From a virus, in the IMG/VR virus record IMGVR_UViG_3300042861_000881, positions 1 through 59,744 of that record: DNA of 59,744 bases; one strand, written 5' to 3'. The position numbers and the translations under genes were made by a program. The notes under the pieces were generated by a model. It ran no database searches, was not told where the DNA came from, and saw nothing but the letters and a program-made list of their open reading frames with translations. Positions 43,760 through 52,160 of this stretch are shown here, in pieces (position 1 is the first letter of the stretch; the number at the start of each line of letters is the position of its first letter).

Positions 43760-44881
43760 TTAAATTACGTATATTTGTCTTGGCATTGCTCTGAACTTTA
43801 ATTGTTTATTTAAGTTCTCAGCAATTAACGCCTCTCGTTCCATAACCTTTTCAGGTTTTAATCGTGTTAATCTACCTTCAGCCCCAATTAATTCTTCAAT
43901 TAGTTTTGATTTTTCATCTTTAGCTTCTGTAGATAATGATTGATAATCCATAGTTATTTCACTATCAGGTGTTTTGATGTTTCCACTAAATTTACCACGA
44001 ACTCTTGCCAATGTTTCTTTTACATATGCAGTAAACCAACGACGAATCCAAACTTGTGCAGGGTTATTTAAATCAACCCAATCAATCTCATCAAAAGGAA
44101 CATCTGATGGTAATTTAATAATGTCCGGATTATCTTTTAAACATTTATCTCTATCGGCACCTTCAGTATCGTAATACCAATACCATACTTTACCTCTCAT
44201 CATAGTCGCGTTTCCAAAATCAAATTTACCACCCGGAACTTGCATTAAATGTAACGCCTTTTTACCTTCAGGTAAAGCGGTAATTCTATAAGTTAAATCA
44301 CCGGCAATTATTCTTCTTTGGATGTTAATCTCTTGCATTCTTAATAACATATCAAATGCTGGCATCATAAAATATGAACCTGACATACCCATCTGTGAGA
44401 AACCACCCGGACCACCAAGACCCGTACCACCTAAACCACCAAAAGTCCAAGGGTCAAATAATAAGTTATTAAGTTCTGCGGGGGTATACCACATTATTTC
44501 ATTTATTTCTCTTCCCGCAGGAATTTCATAAATTTGTTGGTGTGCAACTAATTCAATATAATCTTTTTTAAGTTCCCAATCACCTCCCGCTTGTAGTCCA
44601 ACAATTTTAGAATAAGCGTAAGTATAACGAGTTTCATAATCTAAACTTTTAGTTATAAAAGCTCTAGATAACGATTGTGTGTCAAGGTTAAGATTATACA
44701 ATGATGTCCATTGAGATTCAATTAACCAATCTTGAACATATTGTGAATAATCACTTATAGATAGTTCTAATAAACTATCCATCATCTCATCTTCAATTTC
44801 AACAGAAACTAAGGGTGCTCCTAATTGATGACGAATTCTGGTATAAAGTTGAGTTCTTTGAGGTTCTGCTATTATTGCCAT
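43760..44881 (-). CDS. Putative T4-type neck protein (gp13-like)
   Basis: A 373-residue protein. The start region, RIRHQLGAPLVSVEIEDEMM followed by DSLLELSISDYSQYV, has the 'G.P...VEl.dd....i..A...Y' layout of T4-type neck/head completion proteins. A Gly-rich insertion (GGLGGTGLGGPGGFSQMGMS) interrupts the middle, and LTYRITALPEGKKALHLMQV and VWIRRWFTAYVKETLARVRG lie in the C-terminal half. A Trp-rich VWYWYYDTEG turn is also present. I cannot identify it with certainty; a baseplate wedge or head-tail connector protein is the alternative. It is transcribed toward the polymerase terminator, away from the tail module at 49891. Confidence 0.5.
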   Translation of the reverse strand: MAIIAEPQRTQLYTRIRHQLGAPLVSVEIEDEMMDSLLELSISDYSQYVQDWLIESQWTSLYNLNLDTQSLSRAFITKSLDYETRYTYAYSKIVGLQAGGDWELKKDYIELVAHQQIYEIPAGREINEIMWYTPAELNNLLFDPWTFGGLGGTGLGGPGGFSQMGMSGSYFMMPAFDMLLRMQEINIQRRIIAGDLTYRITALPEGKKALHLMQVPGGKFDFGNATMMRGKVWYWYYDTEGADRDKCLKDNPDIIKLPSDVPFDEIDWVDLNNPAQVWIRRWFTAYVKETLARVRGKFSGNIKTPDSEITMDYQSLSTEAKDEKSKLIEELIGAEGRLTRLKPEKVMEREALIAENLNKQLKFRAMPRQIYVI

Positions 44882-44904
44882 AATTAGTTGTGTTGTTTTT
44901 TATT

Positions 44905-45987
44905 TTATCCAATCAATCTTTTCAAACGTTTTTTATTGATATGTAGTTGTTGTGATATATCTTCAAACATCGTTGTTTGATTTGGGTTCTCATTTTTTTG
45001 GAGTTTTTCTAATTCCTGTGATAATTGTTTTATTCTATTCTGATATTGTTTTATTAGTAAATCCTTAGAACGAGACAACTTTGGTTTAATAATCCGATTG
45101 GGTTCAGATTCTTTTTCCTTGAAATCTATATTTGTTTCTAACGGTTCTTCATAATAAATTATATTAAATTTCGGCATATTTTTATTATAGTAAGGTCTGT
45201 GTACAGTAACTATTTTACTATAATCATTATTGAATAGAACATATTTTTTAGGATTTTTATCTATATCAACATACATAATCACATCAACATTTGATTCTTT
45301 ATATTTAGAAGATTCGTTATAAGATGGTATTGAATAATAATACCCTCTTTCAGAATTATATTTTTGAATATCTTCACTGTTAATAGTTTTGATTTGAAAA
45401 TAATAATTTATATTGTCAATTATTACATCAAAATCTTGACCTAATTTTCTATCTCTTATATCACCAGCACAATGTTGTTTTATTGTTGCTTCCGGATAAA
45501 TTTTTTGAATTATTGTTTGAGCAAAACTTTCACCTTGATATCCTTTTTCTAATGTTTTTTTGTTTTCATCAACAAGTTGTTTTGTATATTTACCATTAAA
45601 TAATTCTTTAGAATTATCATTAATCCATTTTTTTAAATTAGATTTATTTTTATTATTATCTTGGTTATATAATTCTTCTATTTTTTTTATAACATTAGTA
45701 TTTGTATCAAATCTATTAACAACAGACCAATCACTTAAATTTTTATTATTAAATATAATTTTTTCAGTATAAGGACCTCCAATGACACCATAATCAGTTT
45801 TACATTCATCATTTGTTATTTGTCCAATACACCCATTCGTGTCATTCAAACCATTACATTTATCATATTGAGAGTTAATTAATGATTGCAAAGTTTTACT
45901 TGTAAATGGAAAATTAATGTTGTTAATATCCTCATTTATATTTTCTTTGATATATTCTTTTAATATTTCTAAAATAATTTCTTTCAT
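44905..45987 (-). CDS. PD-(D/E)XK nuclease-like protein A
   Basis: A 360-residue protein with a probable PD-(D/E)XK nuclease core. E153 lies in KGYQGESFAQTIIQ, the acidic D185 in GQDFDVIIDNINYY and the Q-x-K pair in FQIKT (Q198, K200), an order seen in several restriction-like folds. Residues 1-140 carry a Cys-containing region (YDKCNGLNDTNGCIG, DECKTDYG) of unknown role. The C-terminus is a helical, Gln/Lys-rich coiled-coil-like segment (IKQLSQELEKLQKNENP). It could be a free-standing endonuclease, a phage-encoded restriction or defence element, or a homing-type enzyme. Located in the nuclease island with 46000..46884 and 46898..47557. Confidence 0.68.
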   Translation of the reverse strand: MKEIILEILKEYIKENINEDINNINFPFTSKTLQSLINSQYDKCNGLNDTNGCIGQITNDECKTDYGVIGGPYTEKIIFNNKNLSDWSVVNRFDTNTNVIKKIEELYNQDNNKNKSNLKKWINDNSKELFNGKYTKQLVDENKKTLEKGYQGESFAQTIIQKIYPEATIKQHCAGDIRDRKLGQDFDVIIDNINYYFQIKTINSEDIQKYNSERGYYYSIPSYNESSKYKESNVDVIMYVDIDKNPKKYVLFNNDYSKIVTVHRPYYNKNMPKFNIIYYEEPLETNIDFKEKESEPNRIIKPKLSRSKDLLIKQYQNRIKQLSQELEKLQKNENPNQTTMFEDISQQLHINKKRLKRLIG

Positions 45988-45999
45988 ACTCTATAAATA

Positions 46000-46884
46000 T
46001 CACGATAGATTATAAATTAAATTTTCCTGAGGAAAAACAAAATTACCATCAATAATTTTAGAATTATGGTTATCAAACACTAAAATTTCTTTATTATTCT
46101 TAGAGAAAATTAACAAGTCTGTTTTATATTTCTTAACATTACCGGCTCCCATAACATAAGTTAACCCCTCTTCAGTTTTGGTATTTGTGAATGGTTTAAT
46201 TTGAGCAGTTTTTCTTTCACCATCAACAATTATTTCACAATCAATTCCACCAATCATATCTTCACTACTACCAAGTTTACCGACAGCATTTACATTATCT
46301 TTACCAAATTGTTTTTTAAGGATTTCAACTGTAGTGTCTTCTCGTTTTTGACCCCAAGCGTGGGTTTGACCTAATACCATCATAAGAGATTGGAATGTCG
46401 ATGACTCGGGATTAAAAATTCTGTCTTTATATTTGTCGATTATATTAACAAATTTTTTAACTTGATTTAATTGTTCGAAAACATTTGAGTTTTGAAATGA
46501 TATTGGTTGTTGTTTTTGAGATACTAAAACTTTGTTAACATCTCGAAGTAACACACAAAAACAATTGTAGTTTGTGTTTAATTTGTTTATTACTGAACGA
46601 CCTTCTTGTTCTAAATCATATATTCCGGACATCTCACCTTCACCATATTTTCCTTTATCATAATAATTTTCAGGAAAAACATCTTTTAAGATATTGTTGA
46701 TTGAGTTTTTAAATAAATTTTTAACTCTTGGGTTTGTGTTGAATACTTGTCTAATTTCTTCAACTTTAGATGGTGAACATTTTTCGGCTTTTGATTCTGA
46801 TAACACTAACGTTATTTTTCTATCCGATTCATTTTTTTTAATCTCTTTAATTATAAGATTAACTTTGTTTTCTGTGTTTTTCAT
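46000..46884 (-). CDS. PD-(D/E)XK nuclease-like protein B
   Basis: A 294-residue protein with a second restriction-like core: E182 in KREDTTVEILKKQ, D215 in IGGIDCEIIVDGERKTAQIK and the Q228-x-K230 pair at its end. The spacing D-x12-Q-x-K is the same as that of D185/Q198/K200 in the neighbouring protein A, which suggests relatives or convergent types of one superfamily. A small N-terminal basic region and central coiled-coil-like QLNQVKKFVNIIDKYKDR segment lie before it. No helicase or methyltransferase partner is adjacent. Its natural target is unknown. A 12-bp gap separates its start-side neighbour, the HNH gene. Confidence 0.7.
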   Translation of the reverse strand: MKNTENKVNLIIKEIKKNESDRKITLVLSESKAEKCSPSKVEEIRQVFNTNPRVKNLFKNSINNILKDVFPENYYDKGKYGEGEMSGIYDLEQEGRSVINKLNTNYNCFCVLLRDVNKVLVSQKQQPISFQNSNVFEQLNQVKKFVNIIDKYKDRIFNPESSTFQSLMMVLGQTHAWGQKREDTTVEILKKQFGKDNVNAVGKLGSSEDMIGGIDCEIIVDGERKTAQIKPFTNTKTEEGLTYVMGAGNVKKYKTDLLIFSKNNKEILVFDNHNSKIIDGNFVFPQENLIYNLS

Positions 46885-46897
46885 ATAGGCTTGTTTG

Positions 46898-47557
46898 TTA
46901 TATAAGTATCTTATTACTCTTTTTTAAGTTGTCTTTAGCCCATAGTGGTTGAAGATTAGAGTAATGACATAACTTATACAATTCTTCTTCTGTTTTTGCG
47001 GAGGATAATGGAATTATGTGGTCAATGTGCCATCCAAATAATCCGTGGTTATCCCAATTCATATCACCAACAAATTGATTCTCTAAATGTTCTTTTAAGA
47101 ATTGAGAGGTACATCCAATAATATCAAAAGTTTTTCCATCTTTTTTTGACCCCAAGATTTTATTTAATTTACTTCGGTAGTGATGTTTTAACTTAAAAAT
47201 TGGGTCATTTTTTTTCTTTATTAAAATTTGAATATTTATTTTATTTTTATTTTTTTGATAATATAATGAACTATACCCTGAATTGTTTTTTCTCCAATTA
47301 TCAGACCTTTGTATTACTTTTTCCGGATTATTTTCTCTATATTTTTTACCTCTATCTAAATTTTTTTGAGAATATTTTTTAAGATATTTTTCTTTTTGTA
47401 ATTTTACTTTTTCCGGATTATTTTGTCTCCATTCTTTAGAATCTTTACTATTACATTCTTTACAAGAACTTCGTTTTCCGTCTTTAGTTCGTTTATGAGA
47501 ACCAAACTGACAAATGGTTTTTTCTTCTTTACACTTACTACAAATCTTTGTTTCCAT
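46898..47557 (-). CDS. HNH homing-type endonuclease
   Basis: A 219-residue free-standing HNH endonuclease. Two zinc-binding Cys pairs at the N-terminus (CSKCKEEK and CKECN) precede a Lys/Asn-rich linker of repeated RxNNPEKV segments. The catalytic ββα-metal core is at the C-terminus: GWHIDHIIPLSSAKTEEELY with H-x-D-H, then CHYSNLQPLWAKDNLKKSNK with N..N. This is typical of phage-encoded homing endonucleases that spread by DNA cleavage and repair. The small ribbon-helix-helix gene upstream overlaps its start by 20 bp. Movement between phages is likely given the family, but no flanking duplication is seen. Confidence 0.88.
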   Translation of the reverse strand: METKICSKCKEEKTICQFGSHKRTKDGKRSSCKECNSKDSKEWRQNNPEKVKLQKEKYLKKYSQKNLDRGKKYRENNPEKVIQRSDNWRKNNSGYSSLYYQKNKNKINIQILIKKKNDPIFKLKHHYRSKLNKILGSKKDGKTFDIIGCTSQFLKEHLENQFVGDMNWDNHGLFGWHIDHIIPLSSAKTEEELYKLCHYSNLQPLWAKDNLKKSNKILI

Positions 47558-47699
47558 TTTTTTTATAATCTTTAAGTAGTTGATTTACAAGTGAGGATAA
47601 ATTAATATGAAGAGCTCTATAATATGTTAATAATTCCCGGTCTAACGCCACGGACACTTTAGTTTTTTTTTCCTCTTCGGTTTTTAATTTCCTTCCCAT
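47538..47699 (-). CDS. Small ribbon-helix-helix-like protein (53 residues)
   Basis: A short gene (ATG at 47699) ending inside the start of the HNH gene. The product begins MGRKLKTEEEKKTKVSVALD and continues with REL and helical LLTYYRALHINLSSLVNQLL. An N-terminal basic strand (KTKVSVAL) followed by two helices fits the ribbon-helix-helix/CopG fold, whose dimers bind DNA via the strand. It probably regulates or partners the adjacent endonuclease. A similar small gene is at 51879..52043. The overlap with the HNH gene start supports co-expression. Confidence 0.65.
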   Translation of the reverse strand: MGRKLKTEEEKKTKVSVALDRELLTYYRALHINLSSLVNQLLKDYKKNGNKDL

Positions 47700-47745
47700 A
47701 ATAATAAATATCTTCAAATTTATAAAAGTGTGAATATTCCTAAAA

Positions 47746-49551
47746 TTATTTTTTAGAATGTATTCTATTCATAATGTTAGCGATAAAATCTCCTTTATCT
47801 TCTAAATCATCACCCATTACTGTATTAATATTTTGTTTCTTTTGATTTACCATATCGTAAATTATTGCCTCGATTGTATTATCAAATAGTGGATAATAAA
47901 CTGATACCGAATTTTTTTGTCCATATCTGTATGCCCTATCTTCAGCTTGAAGTAAATGACCCGGAACAAAAGATAAATCATTCATAATAACCGCTTCCGC
48001 GGCTGTTAGTGTTATTCCAACACCTGCGGCGACCATATTTCCAACAAAAACCTTAATCTTATCATTTTCTTGAAATTGGTCAACAGCGTATTGTCTTTGA
48101 GGTTTTGATGTTGAACCGTCTAATCTTACTGCTTGTTTTCCAAAATGGTCCGCAATCTTATTTAATGTGTCTGTAAAGTTGGTAAAGATAATAACTTTTT
48201 TATCTTGTTCCAAAATATTTTCAGCTAATTCTATAGTATCTTTAATTTTTTCTTCGGCAATCACCTGACGAACTTTCATTAACTTACTAAATTGAACCGT
48301 CAAGGAGGAACTTTCGTCCGGATTCTTATCATACCAATCATAGTATTCACCCATCAATCCTTCATAAAGTTTTGACTTTAATCTTAAATAAACCGGTGTA
48401 ATAATTTTTTCAGGTAAATCTAAAACGTCGGTTTTCAATCTTCTTAAAACTTGTCTTGATGTTCGGTCCCTTAATTCTTCCAAGTTAGACGCTCCGGTGA
48501 CATTCCATATTTTACGAGTTCCCGCAGTGAATTGATAACCTTGACAATATCTAATAGCGTAAGCCATCCAATTTTGAGAAACCGGACTTTCAACTAACGA
48601 TAATAGGTTGAAATAATTCATCGGTCGGTTGGTCATTGGTGTTCCCGTTAATAACCACACTCTTTCACAACTTTTGGAGAAACTATTAACAAGTTTAGTT
48701 CTTGCTGCTTGACCATTACTAACATAATGTGCTTCATCCAAAATAATTAAATCAAAATTTCCTTGTGTAATTAAGGAGTTTTCCTTATCTTTGAGGTCAT
48801 AAAAGTTTTTAAGTATATCATAGTTAACTATTACAAAATCGTGTTCAATTGAGAAATTTTTACCTTCAGATATATAAACACTTCTATCTGAATAGTTCTC
48901 AATCTCTCTTTGCCAGTTAATTTTTAACGATGCCGGACAAACAATCAATATTTTTTTAGCACCGGTTTCTAATGCTGCGATAATGGTTGTTGTAGTTTTA
49001 CCCAATCCCATATCATCGGCAAGAATAAAACGTTTAGACCCGGCAAGTTTCTCAATAGCTTCTTTTTGATGAGTAAGTGGTGGTCGGTGTGAATATTTTT
49101 CGTAATCAATTTTAACATCCTTAATTGTGTGTGTTTTAATTAAAGCACCTTTTGGTAGCCAAAAATCGTGGATAGTTTCAGAATCTAATACTTTCCCCCA
49201 AACGTGGTAGGATTTTTCTTTCTCAACCAACAATTTTTCAACCCACACCTGTTCGGGAATTTTAATCAATAATTTTTCATCAGCAATTTTTTTGGCAAAG
49301 TAGGGGTCTAAATCTACCCACCTTTTGGCTACCTTTGGTGTAACTTCGTAATAATTTATAATATAATCACATTGAGACCTTGTAGGTAAAAATCTTTTGT
49401 TAGTTTCCTTTTGGTGTTTTAATTTTAGGATGTAGTTATTTGCCCCCTGATAAGTTTCAAGAAGATTTAACGCTCGTTGTTCTATTGTTAAATTAGAATT
49501 TTCAGTTGTATTATTTTCCAAATTTAATCTTTTTATAAAAATATAACACAT
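47746..49551 (-). CDS. SNF2-family ATP-dependent helicase/translocase
   Basis: A 601-residue superfamily 2 helicase of the SNF2 (SMARCAL1-like) group. Ordered motifs are the Q-like LTHQKEAIEKLAGSKRFILA, Walker A ADDMGLGKTTT, LIVCPASLKINWQRE (Ia), DEAH in LIILDEAHY, LLTGTPMTNRP (III), and the C-lobe VIIFTNFTDTLNKIADHFG, VGNMVAAGVGITLTAA and QAEDRAYRYGQ (VI). It is cytoplasmic and probably remodels DNA or forks in replication or recombination, as UvsW and similar enzymes do in T4-type phages. The first 20 or so residues before NTTENSNLTIEQ are a weak start; the internal Met is not obvious, so the start at 49551 is kept. It is divergent from the 49572 gene. Confidence 0.92.
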   Translation of the reverse strand: MCYIFIKRLNLENNTTENSNLTIEQRALNLLETYQGANNYILKLKHQKETNKRFLPTRSQCDYIINYYEVTPKVAKRWVDLDPYFAKKIADEKLLIKIPEQVWVEKLLVEKEKSYHVWGKVLDSETIHDFWLPKGALIKTHTIKDVKIDYEKYSHRPPLTHQKEAIEKLAGSKRFILADDMGLGKTTTTIIAALETGAKKILIVCPASLKINWQREIENYSDRSVYISEGKNFSIEHDFVIVNYDILKNFYDLKDKENSLITQGNFDLIILDEAHYVSNGQAARTKLVNSFSKSCERVWLLTGTPMTNRPMNYFNLLSLVESPVSQNWMAYAIRYCQGYQFTAGTRKIWNVTGASNLEELRDRTSRQVLRRLKTDVLDLPEKIITPVYLRLKSKLYEGLMGEYYDWYDKNPDESSSLTVQFSKLMKVRQVIAEEKIKDTIELAENILEQDKKVIIFTNFTDTLNKIADHFGKQAVRLDGSTSKPQRQYAVDQFQENDKIKVFVGNMVAAGVGITLTAAEAVIMNDLSFVPGHLLQAEDRAYRYGQKNSVSVYYPLFDNTIEAIIYDMVNQKKQNINTVMGDDLEDKGDFIANIMNRIHSKK

Positions 49552-49571
49552 TTCTCAATATTTATCAATAT

Positions 49572-49889
49572 ATGAATATAACACAAGAAATTTTAGAGAA
49601 AATGATTAGTAAAATGATAAAAATCATTAAGCCTGAAGGTGTATCTGATATTGAATTTAAGATAAGACCTGTAGATATGGTAGGTAATGAATATTCTATG
49701 AGTATTACTTATATAATTCCAGATAAAAGTGAGATAATTAATAATCAAATATCTGCGGACAAATATCGAAGTAAGTGGAACAATGAAATTGCTAATAACA
49801 TTAAAGATTATATTGGGACTAAAGTTTTTATTAATAGTTCGGGAATCACAAGGGAGTCATACCATAATTATCTGAAAAAAAATAGTTAA
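49572..49889 (+). CDS. Hypothetical protein, first gene of the neck/tail run
   Basis: A 105-residue protein of unknown family. It begins with a helix MNITQEILEKMISKMIKIIK, followed by a strand-rich GVSDIEFKIRPVDMVGNEYS core, and ends with KDYIGTKVFINSSGITRESY. The start lies 20 bp from the divergent SNF2 start, and its stop is 1 bp from the gp14-like gene. Shape and place suggest an accessory of the head-tail neck, but no motif supports this. Confidence 0.6.
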   Translation: MNITQEILEKMISKMIKIIKPEGVSDIEFKIRPVDMVGNEYSMSITYIIPDKSEIINNQISADKYRSKWNNEIANNIKDYIGTKVFINSSGITRESYHNYLKKNS

Positions 49890-49890
49890 T

Positions 49891-50403
49891 ATGCAAAATT
49901 TAGTACCAATAACAAGGATAGGTAAGTTCTTCGGAGCGGAGGATTTTAAATTACAACAAGACTTTGGAACCGAATGGTTACACGGGTGGATGAATTTTAC
50001 ATTAGTCCTATATCGTGTTGATAGATACAAGACCAAAACTGATGATGTTTATGGTGAAACCGTATCTGATGGTATCAAATTTTTACCACCGGTAGAGTTC
50101 AAAGGATACGTTCAAATTATGGCTCCTGAGAACAAGTATTTAGGTAATTCTAAAATAGACCAAATGGAACCGGGTAATATGAAAGTTTCTGTTTATCAAA
50201 GAGATTTGGACGAATTAGAAATTGATATTAGTTATGGTGATTATATCGGATACTATGAAACTGAAGATAAAGTAAGATACTATACGGTGAATAATGATGG
50301 AAGGGTGACTTCGGACAATAAACACACTTATGGTGGTTACAAACCTTTTTATCGAACTATTATGGCGTCACCGGTAACAAATAATGAATTTAGAGGGTTA
50401 TAA
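49891..50403 (+). CDS. Putative T4-type neck protein (gp14-like)
   Basis: A 170-residue protein. The segment DDVYGETVSDGIKFLPPVEF followed by KGYVQIMAPENKYLGNSKID and MKVSVYQRDLDELEID is laid out like T4-type neck protein gp14 (a beta-barrel with a conserved 'YGE...F..P' start). The C-terminal KVRYYTVNNDGRVTSDNKHT stretch is also beta-rich. Similarity is by pattern only. It precedes the tail sheath stabiliser-like and sheath genes, which fits the T4 gene order 13-14-15-18. The stop overlaps the next start by 1 bp. Confidence 0.5.
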   Translation: MQNLVPITRIGKFFGAEDFKLQQDFGTEWLHGWMNFTLVLYRVDRYKTKTDDVYGETVSDGIKFLPPVEFKGYVQIMAPENKYLGNSKIDQMEPGNMKVSVYQRDLDELEIDISYGDYIGYYETEDKVRYYTVNNDGRVTSDNKHTYGGYKPFYRTIMASPVTNNEFRGL

Positions 50404-50843
50404 TGAAAATATTAATTAAAGAAAATCAATATAAGAAACTATTAGAAACTGTCACCAATGATGTTAAAGAACATATAGGTGATAGAGTTATGGTTTATTA
50501 TAACTTACATAAACACACATTTTCGGTTAGGTCTAATAATAGAGTTGTTATCCACGCCGATTATGTTAAATTGGTTGATGTTGAATTTAAAGTTAGACAA
50601 GGTGGTAGAGAAAAAGTCGTACAAGACAAACAAAAAAATGTTCATTCATTTGTAATTGGAACTTTAGTGGACTATTGTAATTATCCTTGTGAAGATATGC
50701 CGAGCGAACCTAATAACAATATTGTGACTTATAACCCATATAAGTATAATTCATTTGTTATGAAAGATACTGAAGAATCCGTATATAAGGCGGATATAGT
50801 AAAAATGATAAATTCTAAGAACAAAATATTTATAATAAATTAA
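50403..50843 (+). CDS. Hypothetical protein, neck/tail run
   Basis: A 146-residue protein not recognised. The start MKILIKENQYKKLLETVTND is a helix, then beta-rich RVMVYYNLHKHTFSVRSNNR and HADYVKLVDVEFKVRQGGR follow. A His/Cys-containing VHSFVIGTLVDYCNYPCEDM segment near 75-95 may form a metal or disulfide site. The start overlaps the preceding stop by one base (TAATG), so it is co-translated in the neck/tail run. Role unknown. Confidence 0.6.
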   Translation: MKILIKENQYKKLLETVTNDVKEHIGDRVMVYYNLHKHTFSVRSNNRVVIHADYVKLVDVEFKVRQGGREKVVQDKQKNVHSFVIGTLVDYCNYPCEDMPSEPNNNIVTYNPYKYNSFVMKDTEESVYKADIVKMINSKNKIFIIN

Positions 50844-50847
50844 AAAA

Positions 50848-51882
50848 ATGGGTTTACCAAGTAAAATAAAAAAAAACTTACCACTAACTGAACCAAAAAC
50901 TCTTTTACCAAGAAGACAAGAGTTGTTAGACAAAATCAATAAAGACGGAACTTATCTTCCTAAATCTTTATTGCATGCCGACTTGGATAGAGGTTTTTTA
51001 GATTTTGTTAAAGATGAATTAAAAGTAGTTGTTGAAGGTAAGACAATTCCAACGGTTGATATTATTGTTACAACTCAAAATTGGACTCAGTTTACTGAAA
51101 CTTGGAACTTTCAAAATATAGATAAAAACGCTGAACCCCCTTTTATTACAACAATTAGACAACCCGAAGTTAAATTTGGTACAAACCCTTCGTTGTTATA
51201 TAACATACCAAATAGAAGACAATATTTTTATGCTCAAGTTCCAACTTGGGATGGTCAAAGAAATGGTATGGATGTTTATACAATACCTCAACCGGTACCG
51301 GTGGATATTACATATTCCATAAAAATTATTTGTAATAGAATGAGAGAGTTAAATAAACTCAATCAAGTCATCCTTGAAAAATTTGCATCAAGACAAGCAT
51401 ACGCTGTAATCAAAGGTCATTATATCCCAATTGTTATGGGTAATATTACTGATGAATCTGTTATGGAAGTTGAAAAAAGAAAGTATTACATTCAAAGTTA
51501 TGAATTTACAATGTTAGGTTTCTTAATTGATGAAGATGAGTTTGAAGTATCACCAGCAATCACAAGAGTTTTACAAGTTGTTGAATTTGATAAGACCACA
51601 ACAAGACGTGGTAAAAGAAAACCCGTTGAAGAAGGTGTTGGAAGTCAAGCGTTATTTTTATCGGGTGTTACAACCTTGTCTCAATTATTTAATTATATTG
51701 TTGATATTAAAATTGGTAATACAATAAATATTGAATCATTTGATGTGTATATCAACGATGATTATTACGGTAGTGATTTAGAGTTAATACAAATTAATTC
51801 AGGTGATATTTTAAGAATTGATGTGATTAAAACTGACAACCTATTAGAATCAAGTATTCAATTTATAGATAAGATACTTTAA
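50848..51882 (+). CDS. Putative tail sheath terminator/completion protein (gp15-like)
   Basis: A 344-residue protein. The pattern IPNRRQYFYAQVPTWDGQRN followed by VDITYSIKIICNRMRELNKL and a helix QVILEKFASRQAY, then GHYIPIVMGNITDESVMEVE, is like T4 gp15 and gp3 tail completion proteins: a beta sandwich with 'P...Y...I.....+.LN'. The N-terminus (MGLPSKIKKNLPLTEPKTLL, ...DLDRGFLDFVKDELKVVVEG) is a long extended arm. It sits directly upstream of the sheath gene, as gp15 and its relatives do. Identification is by context and shape; I cannot verify it by alignment. Confidence 0.5.
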   Translation: MGLPSKIKKNLPLTEPKTLLPRRQELLDKINKDGTYLPKSLLHADLDRGFLDFVKDELKVVVEGKTIPTVDIIVTTQNWTQFTETWNFQNIDKNAEPPFITTIRQPEVKFGTNPSLLYNIPNRRQYFYAQVPTWDGQRNGMDVYTIPQPVPVDITYSIKIICNRMRELNKLNQVILEKFASRQAYAVIKGHYIPIVMGNITDESVMEVEKRKYYIQSYEFTMLGFLIDEDEFEVSPAITRVLQVVEFDKTTTRRGKRKPVEEGVGSQALFLSGVTTLSQLFNYIVDIKIGNTINIESFDVYINDDYYGSDLELIQINSGDILRIDVIKTDNLLESSIQFIDKIL

Positions 51883-52043
51883 TCTTCTCCGTATATATCT
51901 TTCTTTGGTTTACATTTCTCAACAATAAGTCTTTCCAAGAACCGGTACATTTTAATACCCCTCTTTTCACAATAGGTTTTAAGAATCTCGTGTGTCTCCA
52001 CTGATATCTTTAAATTTTTAATCTTTTTGATGTCTTTATCCAT
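51879..52043 (-). CDS. Small ribbon-helix-helix-like protein (54 residues)
   Basis: A short minus-strand gene (ATG at 52043) whose stop overlaps the stop of the gp15-like gene by 3 bp on the opposite strand. The product is MDKDIKKIKNLKISVETHEI, then LKTYCEKRGIKMYRFLERLI and VEKCKPKKDIYGED. A basic start, a KNLKISVE strand and two helices match the ribbon-helix-helix fold; it resembles the gene at 47538..47699 in plan. It lies just before the late promoters of the sheath gene, so a regulator of that promoter is possible. Both reading and codon use suggest a real gene. Confidence 0.6.
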   Translation of the reverse strand: MDKDIKKIKNLKISVETHEILKTYCEKRGIKMYRFLERLIVEKCKPKKDIYGED

Positions 52044-52078
52044 AAGTAGAAAAAAGGTAGAAAATAATCTCCCTAAAA

Positions 52079-52138
52079 TATAAATAGTTGCTACGAAGTA
52101 AAGTATTTTGATTTTTTTTTAATATTTATATATAAATA
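52079..52138 (+). promoter_or_regulatory. Two T4-type late promoter cores before the tail sheath gene
   Basis: TATAAATA occurs at 52079..52086 and again at 52131..52138, 75 and 23 bp upstream of the sheath ATG at 52161. Tandem late promoters before an abundant structural gene are common in T4-type phages. The second is followed by AAACAAGACAAAC (52146..52158), a 13-nt string also present upstream of the DNA polymerase (40389..40401). Confidence 0.6.
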
Positions 52139-52160
52139 AAATTATAAACAAGACAAACTA

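Noticed and set aside
47200-47382. Plus-strand ORF rich in Phe/Tyr over the HNH gene
   Set aside because: It is the antisense of a Lys/Asn-rich linker and has the composition expected of its complement; no protein family match.
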